From assembly GCF_001425835.1 (NCBI RefSeq), contig NZ_LMDP01000002.1:62001-126000 (forward strand): a DNA stretch of 64,000 nucleotides, read 5' to 3'. The position numbers and the translations under genes are program-made. This document shows, one piece after another, positions 38,859 to 46,384 of this stretch. Every line of letters starts with the position of its first letter. Position 1 is the first letter of the stretch. Origin of the DNA: Afipia sp. Root123D2. GTDB taxonomy: Bacteria; Pseudomonadota; Alphaproteobacteria; Rhizobiales; Xanthobacteraceae. The notes beneath the pieces were generated by a model. That model was not told the DNA's origin and made no database searches. It saw only the letters and a program-made list of their open reading frames with translations.

Positions 38859-39485
38859 TCAAACCAAAGATTTAATGGCTGCCGGTATGAAATACTCTTC
38901 CAGCACCCGGCCCGTCCTGGCTCTCGCCTCAGCGACGGCAGCCGGACCAAAGGCAACGCCCTGTACGGAGAAAAAAGTCAGATCATGCAGGCCGATGATA
39001 CCGAGAACGGATTTTAGATAAGGTGTCAGGAAATCAGGCTGACGTGTGCGCTCGCCGGAGTATCGCCCGCCGGACGATACCGCGAAAAAGATCGGGCGGT
39101 CGCGCAACAATCCTACTTTTCCTTGGGGGGTTATGTCGAAGGTTCGACGAACCCGAACGATGTGGTCTATCCACACCTTCAGCCCGGAAGGAATCGTGAA
39201 GTTGTGCACGGGAGTCGATATGACCACCAGATCCGAACTCTCTAACTCCCGGATGAGCTCTTCGGATTGAGCCATGGAACCGGCCTGAGAGATATCCCCG
39301 GACGACTGTTGCGATATAGCGTAGTCTTCGTCGACAGGCGCGATAGCGCCGTCACCCACAATTCTGCTTGTCAAGACGGCGGCAGGCTCGCGCTTGAGCA
39401 AAAATCCAATGATTTTCTGAGAGAGCCTGTAGCTCTCGGATGCTTCTCCACGAGGACTGCAACTCACATGCAGGATTTTTGTCAT
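38859..39485 (-). CDS. azoR: FMN-dependent NADH-azoreductase (AzoR-like)
   Basis: A 208-residue flavodoxin-fold quinone/azo reductase. ILHVSCSPRGEASES (4-18) is the FMN-phosphate loop, and SSGGRYSGER marks the second flavin contact, both as in AzoR. Such homodimers reduce quinones and azo dyes with two-electron NADH chemistry, mainly protecting against thiol or quinone stress. It diverges from the MocR regulator gene across a 306-base spacer (39486-39791) and is upstream of the RND pair on the same strand. MocR control and co-expression with the pump are plausible but unproven. Confidence 0.9.
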   Translation of the reverse strand: MTKILHVSCSPRGEASESYRLSQKIIGFLLKREPAAVLTSRIVGDGAIAPVDEDYAISQQSSGDISQAGSMAQSEELIRELESSDLVVISTPVHNFTIPSGLKVWIDHIVRVRRTFDITPQGKVGLLRDRPIFFAVSSGGRYSGERTRQPDFLTPYLKSVLGIIGLHDLTFFSVQGVAFGPAAVAEARARTGRVLEEYFIPAAIKSLV

Positions 39486-39725
39486 CTGCTCGTTTCCAAC
39501 TATTTCAAATCGTCACTGATACCTGAAGCGTGGACACCACGGCATTCATGACCTGTCACGTATACTCCTCATGGCCTACGCCAAGGTCCATGAATGGACA
39601 TTCCTACTGATCCATGATTGCCGCGCGCGAACTCGCGTTCGTCAGCCTCCGTAAACTGCAGGCGGATCGCGTTCTTCCCAGGACGTTCGTGATGACGCAA
39701 AGGCTGGATATGACGTTTTCATTGC

Positions 39726-39757
39726 TTGTACGACGGCCTGAGAGCACCATGGTACAA
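39726..39757. promoter_or_regulatory. Inverted repeat upstream of the MocR gene
   Basis: TTGTAC (39726-39731) and GTACAA (39752-39757) form an inverted repeat, centre-to-centre 26 bases, ending 34 bases before the MocR start in the azoR-mocR spacer. Widely spaced repeats of this kind suit MocR dimers. The second arm overlaps TACAAT, a -10-like hexamer, which would fit autorepression. Confidence 0.35.
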
Positions 39758-39791
39758 TCATTTCCAAGTCACATGCAGGGTTCGCTAGTCC

Positions 39792-41213
39792 ATGACGATT
39801 GCTCGAGTCAGCAAGATTTCGCCGCTGGATCCAACAGCAGCCGAGCCGTTTTATCGCCAGATTTACAGTAGGTTTCGAGGCGCTATCGCGAGCGGCGTGC
39901 TGAAGCCGGGTGACCGCATTCCATCGGCACGGGCGCTGACCAAGGAATTGGGGCTCGCAAGAGGGACGATCGAGGCAGCTTATTCCCTGTTGGCTGCCGA
40001 GGGGTACATTCAGGCACGCGGCCAGGCAGGCACCATCGTCAGGCCGGACCTCAAGCCGCAAACTCCCCTTCCGGCTCCCATTCCGCAATCCCGCAGCGGC
40101 ATCGATGCGGTCAGCTTTCGACCAGATACGATCTTGCCGTTTCAAATGGGCTTGCCTGCCCTGGATGTATTTCCCCGAAAGATTTGGGCCCGCCTGAGTG
40201 CGCGGTGCGCGCGCGCGATGCAGCCATCTGACATGGTGCATCCCTCGGTTCGCGGCCTACCCGAGCTGCGCGCACAAATCGCCGCATATCTTCAGGTATC
40301 GCGCGGGATCAGCTGCTCCCCATCTCAGATCTTCGTGACATCGGGATATCGTCACAGCATCGCATTGATCGCACAATCGCTGCTGAAGGCGGGAGATCGC
40401 GTATGGCTTGAAAATCCCGGGTATCCGCCGACGCGAGAAATCCTGGGCCATATGAATATCGCAACAGTCGCGGTGCCGGTGGATCAGGACGGCATGATTG
40501 TTTCCGACGGAATGAAGCTGGTCCCACGGGCACGCGCAGCTGTCATCACGCCTGCGCACCAGAGTCCGCTGTCCGTGTCTTTGTCCCTGCCCCGGCGCCT
40601 GGCGTTGCTGGATTGGGCTGCACGAAATAACGCATGGATCATTGAGGATGATTACGACGGCGAATACCGCTATGTCAGCCGTCCCCTGCCCGCGCTGAAG
40701 AGTCTGGATCGTGACGGGCGCGTACTCTATTCAGGCACGTTCAGCAAAGTGTTATTCCCGAGCCTGCGGCTGGCTTATCTGGTCGTGCCGGAAGCGCAGG
40801 CCGAACGGTTCGAGCAAATCACCGAAGCCCTCGCCAGTGGTAGCCCCGAACTGACGCAGGCGATTGTCACGGCCTTCATGACCGAAGGGCACTTCGCACG
40901 TCATATCCAGCGGATGCGAAAGCTTTATGCCGAGCGCCGGCGGGCGACTGAGGCAGGCCTCGAAAGCGTGCTGGGCAAACACATGCGAATTGATTCACAG
41001 CCGGGGGGCATGCACCTGATCTTGAGGCCGCCAGGGCGACGCTCGGACCGCCGGCTTGTCGCGCAGATGCGCGAAGCGGGTTTGTACGCAGAAGCATTGA
41101 CGGATTGGGCGACGGGCGACGATCGCGCCTCGGCCCTGCTCGTCGGTTTCACGAACATCGACTCTCAGCGTTCCGCCGAAACGCTCGGAAAGCGGATCCT
41201 GAAATTGATCTGA
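39792..41213 (+). CDS. MocR/PdxR-type transcriptional regulator (GntR HTH fused to aminotransferase fold)
   Basis: A 473-residue regulator. The N-terminal GntR winged helix (about 15-85) contains RIPSARALTKELGLARGTIEAAYSLL; a linker of about 30 residues leads to a fold-type I aminotransferase domain (about 115-470). The PLP-binding lysine is K319 in YSGTFSKVLFPSLRL, and EDDYDGEYRY (285-294) carries the pyridine-nitrogen aspartate, so PLP binding is expected. MocR proteins usually use PLP or its adducts as effector. It diverges from azoR, and the AhpD-like and SugE genes follow downstream, so any of these could be targets. Confidence 0.93.
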   Translation: MTIARVSKISPLDPTAAEPFYRQIYSRFRGAIASGVLKPGDRIPSARALTKELGLARGTIEAAYSLLAAEGYIQARGQAGTIVRPDLKPQTPLPAPIPQSRSGIDAVSFRPDTILPFQMGLPALDVFPRKIWARLSARCARAMQPSDMVHPSVRGLPELRAQIAAYLQVSRGISCSPSQIFVTSGYRHSIALIAQSLLKAGDRVWLENPGYPPTREILGHMNIATVAVPVDQDGMIVSDGMKLVPRARAAVITPAHQSPLSVSLSLPRRLALLDWAARNNAWIIEDDYDGEYRYVSRPLPALKSLDRDGRVLYSGTFSKVLFPSLRLAYLVVPEAQAERFEQITEALASGSPELTQAIVTAFMTEGHFARHIQRMRKLYAERRRATEAGLESVLGKHMRIDSQPGGMHLILRPPGRRSDRRLVAQMREAGLYAEALTDWATGDDRASALLVGFTNIDSQRSAETLGKRILKLI

Positions 41214-41363
41214 TTTTTGGCGGTCGTTGATTGCAGGCGCGCGCACTCTCTCCAGAGGGCATCCGAAAAATCATGGCCTAGTGCAGGACACGAGTTATGG
41301 ACCTTCTTGGATGGACCAAGATAAAGCATGATCGAATCCGTCAACCAGGAGTGAGGATTCATC

Positions 41364-41822
41364 ATGAGCAATCGCATCGACTACACCAAGGCTTCTCCCG
41401 AAGGTCACGAGGCTTTCGGAAGTGTCTACGTCTATCTTCAAAAAAGCGGCCTTCCCAACGAACTGGTCAATCTTGTTTACCTGCGGATTTCGCAAATCAA
41501 TGGCTGTGCCTATTGCATCGATATGCACTCCCGCGATCTTCTCAAACACGGCCTTGCCGTCGACAAGCTCGTCCTCGTGCCGGCGTGGCGCGAGGCAGGC
41601 AACGTATTCAGCACCCGCGAACGCGCCGCGCTCGCCTGGGCAGAAACCGTTACGCGCGTCGCCGAGACCGGTGTTCCCGATGCCGACTATGAGGCCGCCG
41701 CTGCCGAATTCAGCGATAAGGAACTCTCCGATCTGACATTTGCGATCGGTTTGATGAATGCCTTCAATCGGTTTGGCATTTCGTTCCGCTTAACCCCCGC
41801 AGCTGTCGCCAGAGCAGCTTGA
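41364..41822 (+). CDS. Carboxymuconolactone decarboxylase-family protein (AhpD-like)
   Basis: A 152-residue all-helical protein. The motif NGCAYCIDMHSRD has C48, C51 and H55 in the C-x2-C-x3-H arrangement of AhpD-like peroxidase/thiol-disulfide proteins. It is therefore more likely a redox-active alkylhydroperoxidase-type protein than a true gamma-carboxymuconolactone decarboxylase. ATG 41364 is preceded by GTGAGGATT. It lies 150 bases after the MocR gene and is followed by a strong hairpin (41831-41875). Proximity to the azoreductase suggests a role in electrophile or oxidative stress. Confidence 0.88.
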   Translation: MSNRIDYTKASPEGHEAFGSVYVYLQKSGLPNELVNLVYLRISQINGCAYCIDMHSRDLLKHGLAVDKLVLVPAWREAGNVFSTRERAALAWAETVTRVAETGVPDADYEAAAAEFSDKELSDLTFAIGLMNAFNRFGISFRLTPAAVARAA

Positions 41823-41830
41823 GTTTCCAT

Positions 41831-41875
41831 ACGCGAGTTCCTGGCGAATAGGCATTTCTATTCGCCAGCTCGCGT
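41831..41875 (+). terminator. Long hairpin downstream of the AhpD-like gene
   Basis: ACGCGAG (41831-41837) pairs with CTCGCGT (41869-41875), and CTGGCGAATA (41841-41850) with TATTCGCCAG (41859-41868), giving a 17-bp stem with a 3-base bulge and an 8-base loop, 9 bases after the stop codon. No T-run follows, so it may be a pause, stabilizer or leader element for the SugE gene rather than a standard terminator. Confidence 0.5.
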
Positions 41876-41980
41876 CTGGTCACATCAGGAAATCGCATCC
41901 GACGCGGTCCTCTCGCATCACAACACTTTCCCGACTTCGCGCGGCAGCACTGCCGGCGCATCAATGAACGGATTTGTCCC

Positions 41981-42301
41981 ATGGCATGGGCCCTGTTAAG
42001 CCTCGCCGGCTTTCTCGAAATCGCATTCGCATTCGGCATGAAATGGTCTGCCGGTTTCACGCAATGGATCCCCGGGCTGTTTACGGTCGTCACCGGCCTG
42101 TCGAGCGTCGTTCTGCTGTCGCACTCGCTTCGTACTCTTCCGCTGGGGACCGCCTACGCGGTCTGGACCGGCATCGGCGCGGCGGGCACCGCGATTTTGG
42201 GAATGGCGGTGCTGGGCGATTCCACCTCGCCGCTGAGGGTGCTCTGCATCGGCCTCATTCTGGCCGGCGTGATCGGACTGAAGCTGGTCTCGGAAAACTG
42301 A
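41981..42301 (+). CDS. sugE: SMR-family exporter, SugE/Gdx type
   Basis: A 106-residue four-helix small multidrug resistance protein. The essential membrane glutamate is E13 (AGFLEIAF). GTAYAVWTGIGAAG (56-69) is the signature of the SugE/Gdx branch, which exports guanidinium in exchange for protons, rather than the polyspecific EmrE branch. It works as an antiparallel dimer in the inner membrane. The start ATG 41981 has a poor ribosome-binding site. The 158 bases upstream hold a long hairpin, but I could not match it to a known guanidine riboswitch. It converges on the cystathionine gamma-synthase-like gene (8 bases apart). Confidence 0.93.
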   Translation: MAWALLSLAGFLEIAFAFGMKWSAGFTQWIPGLFTVVTGLSSVVLLSHSLRTLPLGTAYAVWTGIGAAGTAILGMAVLGDSTSPLRVLCIGLILAGVIGLKLVSEN

Positions 42302-42309
42302 ACGTATCT

Positions 42310-43479
42310 TCAAACGTTCTGCTTTCCCATCCCTGCAAAAGCGTCCTTCAGGTCGGCGATCAAATCGGCCTCAGCCTCCAGACCGACCGAAAGCCGTATC
42401 AGGCCGCTCGTTATGCCGGCGGCTCTGCGTGCTTCCTCCGACATGCCGGCGTGCGTCATCGTCGCGGGATGAGCCACCAGGCTTTCGATGCCGCCGAGCG
42501 ATTCCGCAAGCCTGAAAACCCGCAGCGCTTCAACGAAGCGACCGACCTCCTCACCGCCGCCTCGCAACTCGAAACTGAGCATCGCGCCGAAGCCGGATTG
42601 CTGGGCCTTGGCGACAGCATGGCCGGGATGCGCGGGCAAGCCCGGATAATGGCACGCGGCGACGCGCGGATGCCCGGCCAGAAATTCGGCGATCGCCTGC
42701 GCGCTCTGCTGCTGCCGCTCCATGCGCGGAAACAGCGTGCGAATACCGCGGAGCGTCAAATAGGAATCGAACGGCGCGCCGGAGGTGCCTACGATATTGG
42801 ACCAGGCCGCCAGCTTCTCGACATCGGCGGCATCGGCCGCGACCACTGCACCCCCGACTACGTCCGAGTGCCCGTTGAGATACTTCGTCGTCGAATGGAT
42901 CACGAAATCCGCGCCCAGCGCGAGCGGCCGCTGCAGCGCCGGCGACAGGAACGTGTTGTCAACCGCGACCTTGGCGCCCGCTGTCTTGGCCTGCGCGACA
43001 ATCGCCCGGATGTCGACGATGCGCATCAGAGGATTGCTTGGGGTCTCGACCAGCACGAGCCTGGGCTTGTCCTCGAACGCGGCGGCAAGCGCCGCCTTGT
43101 CGTTCTGATCGATGAACACGACCCTGAAGTGGCCACGGTCACGCCGGCTGAGCAACAGACGGTGGGTGCCGCCATAGCAATCATGAGGCGCAATCACGAG
43201 ATCATCACGCGACAACTGCGACAGCACGAGATCGACCGCCGCCATGCCCGAGGAGACCACCACCGCGCCCGCGCCGCCCTCGAGCTTGGCAAGAGTATCG
43301 GCGAGCAATGCGCGGGTTGGATTGCTGGTACGGGTGTACTCATGCGGGCCGCTGCGTTCGAAGCCCGGGAAGACGAAGGTACTCGACAGATACATCGGCG
43401 GGGTTACCGCCCCGAAATTCGTGTCTGCGGCGATGCCGTTCGCGGCCGCGATGGTTTCCAGCTTCGTGGGTTCGGACAT
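42310..43479 (-). CDS. Trans-sulfuration PLP enzyme, cystathionine gamma-synthase-like
   Basis: A 389-residue Cys/Met-metabolism PLP enzyme (fold type I). The PLP lysine is K199 in HSTTKYLNGHSD; EYTRTSNPTR (47-56) and SSGMAA (76-81) are the neighbouring-subunit phosphate and cofactor-binding segments. The sequence fits cystathionine gamma-synthase best, making cystathionine from an O-acylhomoserine and cysteine, but gamma-lyase or O-acylhomoserine sulfhydrylase activity cannot be excluded. The frame is open up to 43785, yet family homology starts at ATG 43479. The preceding terminator separates it from the cys operon, so it has its own promoter in 43480-43630. Confidence 0.88.
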   Translation of the reverse strand: MSEPTKLETIAAANGIAADTNFGAVTPPMYLSSTFVFPGFERSGPHEYTRTSNPTRALLADTLAKLEGGAGAVVVSSGMAAVDLVLSQLSRDDLVIAPHDCYGGTHRLLLSRRDRGHFRVVFIDQNDKAALAAAFEDKPRLVLVETPSNPLMRIVDIRAIVAQAKTAGAKVAVDNTFLSPALQRPLALGADFVIHSTTKYLNGHSDVVGGAVVAADAADVEKLAAWSNIVGTSGAPFDSYLTLRGIRTLFPRMERQQQSAQAIAEFLAGHPRVAACHYPGLPAHPGHAVAKAQQSGFGAMLSFELRGGGEEVGRFVEALRVFRLAESLGGIESLVAHPATMTHAGMSEEARRAAGITSGLIRLSVGLEAEADLIADLKDAFAGMGKQNV

Positions 43480-43630
43480 GACGTTCGGGACTTTCGTAAG
43501 GAAAATGCCAGGGCAGTACGGGTCTGCCGCCTTGGGATACAGCGCCGATCGACCCGCCGCATATTTAAAGGACTTCAACTGAAACACAAATCGGCCCTGA
43601 GGGCTGGCCGACGAGACCCTGACAGGCCCG

Positions 43631-43668
43631 GAACAACAAAAAGGCATGCCGGATTGGCCATGCCTTTT
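43631..43668 (-). terminator. Intrinsic terminator of the cysJ-cysI-sulfurtransferase operon
   Basis: AAAAGGCATG (43639-43648) and CATGCCTTTT (43659-43668) pair, extended by C49-C50/G56-G57 with one bulged base. On the minus strand the hairpin is followed by TTGTTGTT. It begins 44 bases after the sulfurtransferase stop codon. Confidence 0.88.
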
Positions 43669-43712
43669 CAGGATCGGACAGACGAATAAGCGGCGGCGAG
43701 CGCCGTACCGGC

Positions 43713-44579
43713 TTATTTGCCGAGCCAGATCGTTCCGCTCTTGTTGGTCACCGGCACGCCGACCGAATTGCCGTATTCGGTCCACGAGCCATCATAGTTG
43801 CGGACCTCATAGCCGAGGATGCGCTTCAGGGCGAACCAGGAATGGCTCGACCGTTCACCGATCCGGCAATAAGTCACGACCGGCTGCGAACCATCGACAC
43901 CCTTGGCGGCGTAGATCTTGCGGATTTCGTCGATCGGCTTGAAGGTGCCGTCGTCATTGACGATGGTCGCCCATGGCACGTTCTCGGCGCCCGGAATATG
44001 GCCGGCGCGGATCGAAAGCTCCTTCACACCTTCTGGCGCGAAGATCTTGCCGAGATATTCGTCGGGCGAGCGGATGTCGATCAGCTTGGCGGCAACGCGC
44101 CCTTCGGCAATCGCCAGCACATCGGTCAATCGCGCCCGCAGCTTTTCATTGCGTTCGGACAGTGTGATCGAAGACGCCGGGAACGACGGCACATCCGCCG
44201 TCACGGGAAGCGAGCGCGCCTCCCACAGCTTGCGGCCGCCGTCGAGTAGCTGGACGTTGGCGCCAAGGCCGTAAACATCGAGTACCCACGCGCCCCAAGC
44301 GGCGAACCAGTTGTTGTGGTCGCCATAGATGACGATGGTGGTGTCGGGTTCGACTCCGGCCTTGCGCAGCGTGGCCTGCAGCTTTTCGCGCGAGGCGATG
44401 TCGCGATTCACGGTGTCGACCAGATCGACGTGCCAATCGAGATTGAACGCACCCGGGATATGCGCCTTGGCGTAAACGCCGGGATCGACGCTGACCTCGA
44501 AAATCCGCACCTTGGGATTGTTGAGATTGTCCTTGACCCAGTCTGCGGTCACGAGCGGGTTTGCATTGGCATTCGACAT
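43713..44579 (-). CDS. Two-domain sulfurtransferase (thiosulfate sulfurtransferase, rhodanese family)
   Basis: A 288-residue protein of two rhodanese domains: an inactive N-terminal one (about 8-125) and a catalytic C-terminal one (about 155-285). The active-site cysteine is C238 in TYCRIGERSSHSW. The CRIGER loop matches actinobacterial CysA-type thiosulfate sulfurtransferases rather than the CGSGVTA loop of mercaptopyruvate sulfurtransferases. ATG 44579 is preferred over GTG 44591 because AAAGG is then 10 bases upstream. It is the third gene of the cysJ-cysI operon, linking thiosulfate or persulfide handling to sulfite reduction. Confidence 0.9.
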   Translation of the reverse strand: MSNANANPLVTADWVKDNLNNPKVRIFEVSVDPGVYAKAHIPGAFNLDWHVDLVDTVNRDIASREKLQATLRKAGVEPDTTIVIYGDHNNWFAAWGAWVLDVYGLGANVQLLDGGRKLWEARSLPVTADVPSFPASSITLSERNEKLRARLTDVLAIAEGRVAAKLIDIRSPDEYLGKIFAPEGVKELSIRAGHIPGAENVPWATIVNDDGTFKPIDEIRKIYAAKGVDGSQPVVTYCRIGERSSHSWFALKRILGYEVRNYDGSWTEYGNSVGVPVTNKSGTIWLGK

Positions 44580-44643
44580 AATACTAATCACCTTTCTGCT
44601 ACGAACTTCGAACCGTTTGGCGAGCGCGATGCGCCCTGCCCAA

Positions 44644-46374
44644 TCAATCGTTGAAAAACCGTCCCTCTTTCACCTCGGCGACATAACCGGCACGAATGGC
44701 GAAATCGCCGAACCGTTCGCCGGATTTGCGATCGCGGGCGTAGTGCCCAAGCGTCTTGTCGAGTGCTTCGAGAATCGCGCTCTCGCCGACGTTCTCGAGA
44801 TACATCTTGTTGAGGCGCTGGCCGTGAAAACCTCCACCGAGATAAAGGTTGTACTTGCCCGGGGCGCGCCCGGTCAGGCCGATCTCGGCGATATAGGGCC
44901 GCGCGCAGCCATTGGGGCATCCGGTCATGCGGATGGTGATCGGCTCATCCTTCAGGCCGTGCGTATTGAGGATGACTTCGATCTTGGTGATGAGATCAGG
45001 CAGATAACGTTCGCTCTCCGCCATCGCCAGACCGCAGGTCGGCAGCGCGACGCAAGCCATCGCGTTGAGACGCAGTCCGCTCCGGGTCTCGAACTCATCG
45101 AGGCCGTATTGCTTCATCAACGCTTCGATGGCAGGCCGGTCCTCGGGGACGATATCGGAAATAATGAGGTTCTGGTTCGGCGTGATGCGGAACGTCCCCT
45201 TGTGGACGCGCGCAATGGCGCGCAAACCATCCATCATTGGACGATCCGGCGTGTTGATGACGCGGCCATTCTGGATGAACAGCGTGCAATGCTCGCGTCC
45301 ATCCTCGCCCTTGATCCAGCCGAGCGGATCGCCGTTCGATGTGAACGTGTAGGGCTGTGCGGGGGCAAACGCAAAACCGAGCCGCCGCTCGATCTCCCCC
45401 TTGATCCAGTCGAGGCCCTTGTCGTCGATGGTGTACTTGAAACGGGCGTGCAAACGGTCGACCCGATCGCCGTAATCGCGCTGAACCGACATCACTGCGT
45501 CGATCGCCGGGAACAGTTGGTCGGCGTCGATATAGCCGATCACATTGGCAAGGCGCGGATAGGTCTTCGGCGCCTGATCGGTGCGGCCAAGGCCACCGCC
45601 GATCCCCACATTAAATCCCTTGAGCTTGCCGTCCTGCGCAATCGCGATCAGGCCAAGGTCCTGGCTGTAAACGTCGATGTCGTTGCTGGGCGGGATCGCG
45701 AAGCCGATTTTGAACTTCCGGGGCATGTATGTGCGCCCGTAAAACGGCTCTTCCGGACCATCAGTGTCCTGACGCTCCGCGCCATACCAGATCTCGCTGT
45801 AGGCGCCTGTCCTGTGGGCGGCGTGATCGCTTGCCTGCCTGGCGAGCGTATAGACCTCGGCGTGCAGCTTCGACAGATCGGGATTGACCGTGCACATCAC
45901 GCCGCGAGTGTCATCGCCGCAGGCTGCCTTGGTATCGAGCAGGACATCGCGCAGGCCCTGCAGAGCGGGTCGCAGGTTATGTTTCATGATGCGGTGAAGC
46001 TGGAAAGTCTGACGCGTCGTCAGCCGCAGCGTGTCGCCGCCATAGGCGCGCCCCAACTCATCGAGCTTCAGCCACTGGCTCGGGCTGCACACCCCGCCCG
46101 GCAGGCGCACACGCGCCATGAAAGAGAACGCAGCTTCGAGTTTCTGCCGCCGGCGTTCGTCGCGGATGTCGCGGTCGTCCTGCTGATAGATGCCGAAAAA
46201 CTTCATCAGCTTGCCGTCGCCGGCCGTCACCGCCGCGGTAACTTCGTCGGCCAGACTCTGCTTGATGGTGCCGCGCAGATAATCGCTGTTGGCTTTCAGC
46301 GTTTCGTCCGGTCCGAGCCTGTCAAGAGGTTGGGAAACGTCCCGGCTACGATCCGGCTGTGTCTTTACGTCCAT
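44644..46374 (-). CDS. cysI: Assimilatory sulfite reductase hemoprotein (CysI-type)
   Basis: A 576-residue siroheme/[4Fe-4S] enzyme catalysing six-electron reduction of sulfite to sulfide. The cluster ligands are clear: C-x5-C in ACVALPTCGLAMAESER and C-x3-C in MTGCPNGCARPYIAEIG. Length matches E. coli CysI (570). The N-terminal half has the RLTTRQTFQLH segment seen in sulfite reductases. It starts 10 bases after the flavoprotein gene, with GAGG 8 bases from ATG 46374. Electrons should come from the CysJ encoded upstream. Nitrite reductase is less likely given the flavoprotein partner and the sulfurtransferase neighbour. Confidence 0.94.
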   Translation of the reverse strand: MDVKTQPDRSRDVSQPLDRLGPDETLKANSDYLRGTIKQSLADEVTAAVTAGDGKLMKFFGIYQQDDRDIRDERRRQKLEAAFSFMARVRLPGGVCSPSQWLKLDELGRAYGGDTLRLTTRQTFQLHRIMKHNLRPALQGLRDVLLDTKAACGDDTRGVMCTVNPDLSKLHAEVYTLARQASDHAAHRTGAYSEIWYGAERQDTDGPEEPFYGRTYMPRKFKIGFAIPPSNDIDVYSQDLGLIAIAQDGKLKGFNVGIGGGLGRTDQAPKTYPRLANVIGYIDADQLFPAIDAVMSVQRDYGDRVDRLHARFKYTIDDKGLDWIKGEIERRLGFAFAPAQPYTFTSNGDPLGWIKGEDGREHCTLFIQNGRVINTPDRPMMDGLRAIARVHKGTFRITPNQNLIISDIVPEDRPAIEALMKQYGLDEFETRSGLRLNAMACVALPTCGLAMAESERYLPDLITKIEVILNTHGLKDEPITIRMTGCPNGCARPYIAEIGLTGRAPGKYNLYLGGGFHGQRLNKMYLENVGESAILEALDKTLGHYARDRKSGERFGDFAIRAGYVAEVKEGRFFND

Positions 46375-46384
46375 TCATTTGGCC

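Noticed and set aside
43480-43630. Possible SAM-II riboswitch in the leader of the cystathionine gamma-synthase-like gene (GATTTG followed by TTTAAAT)
   Set aside because: Only fragments resemble the consensus; the closing GCTAAA segment and a convincing pseudoknot partner are missing.
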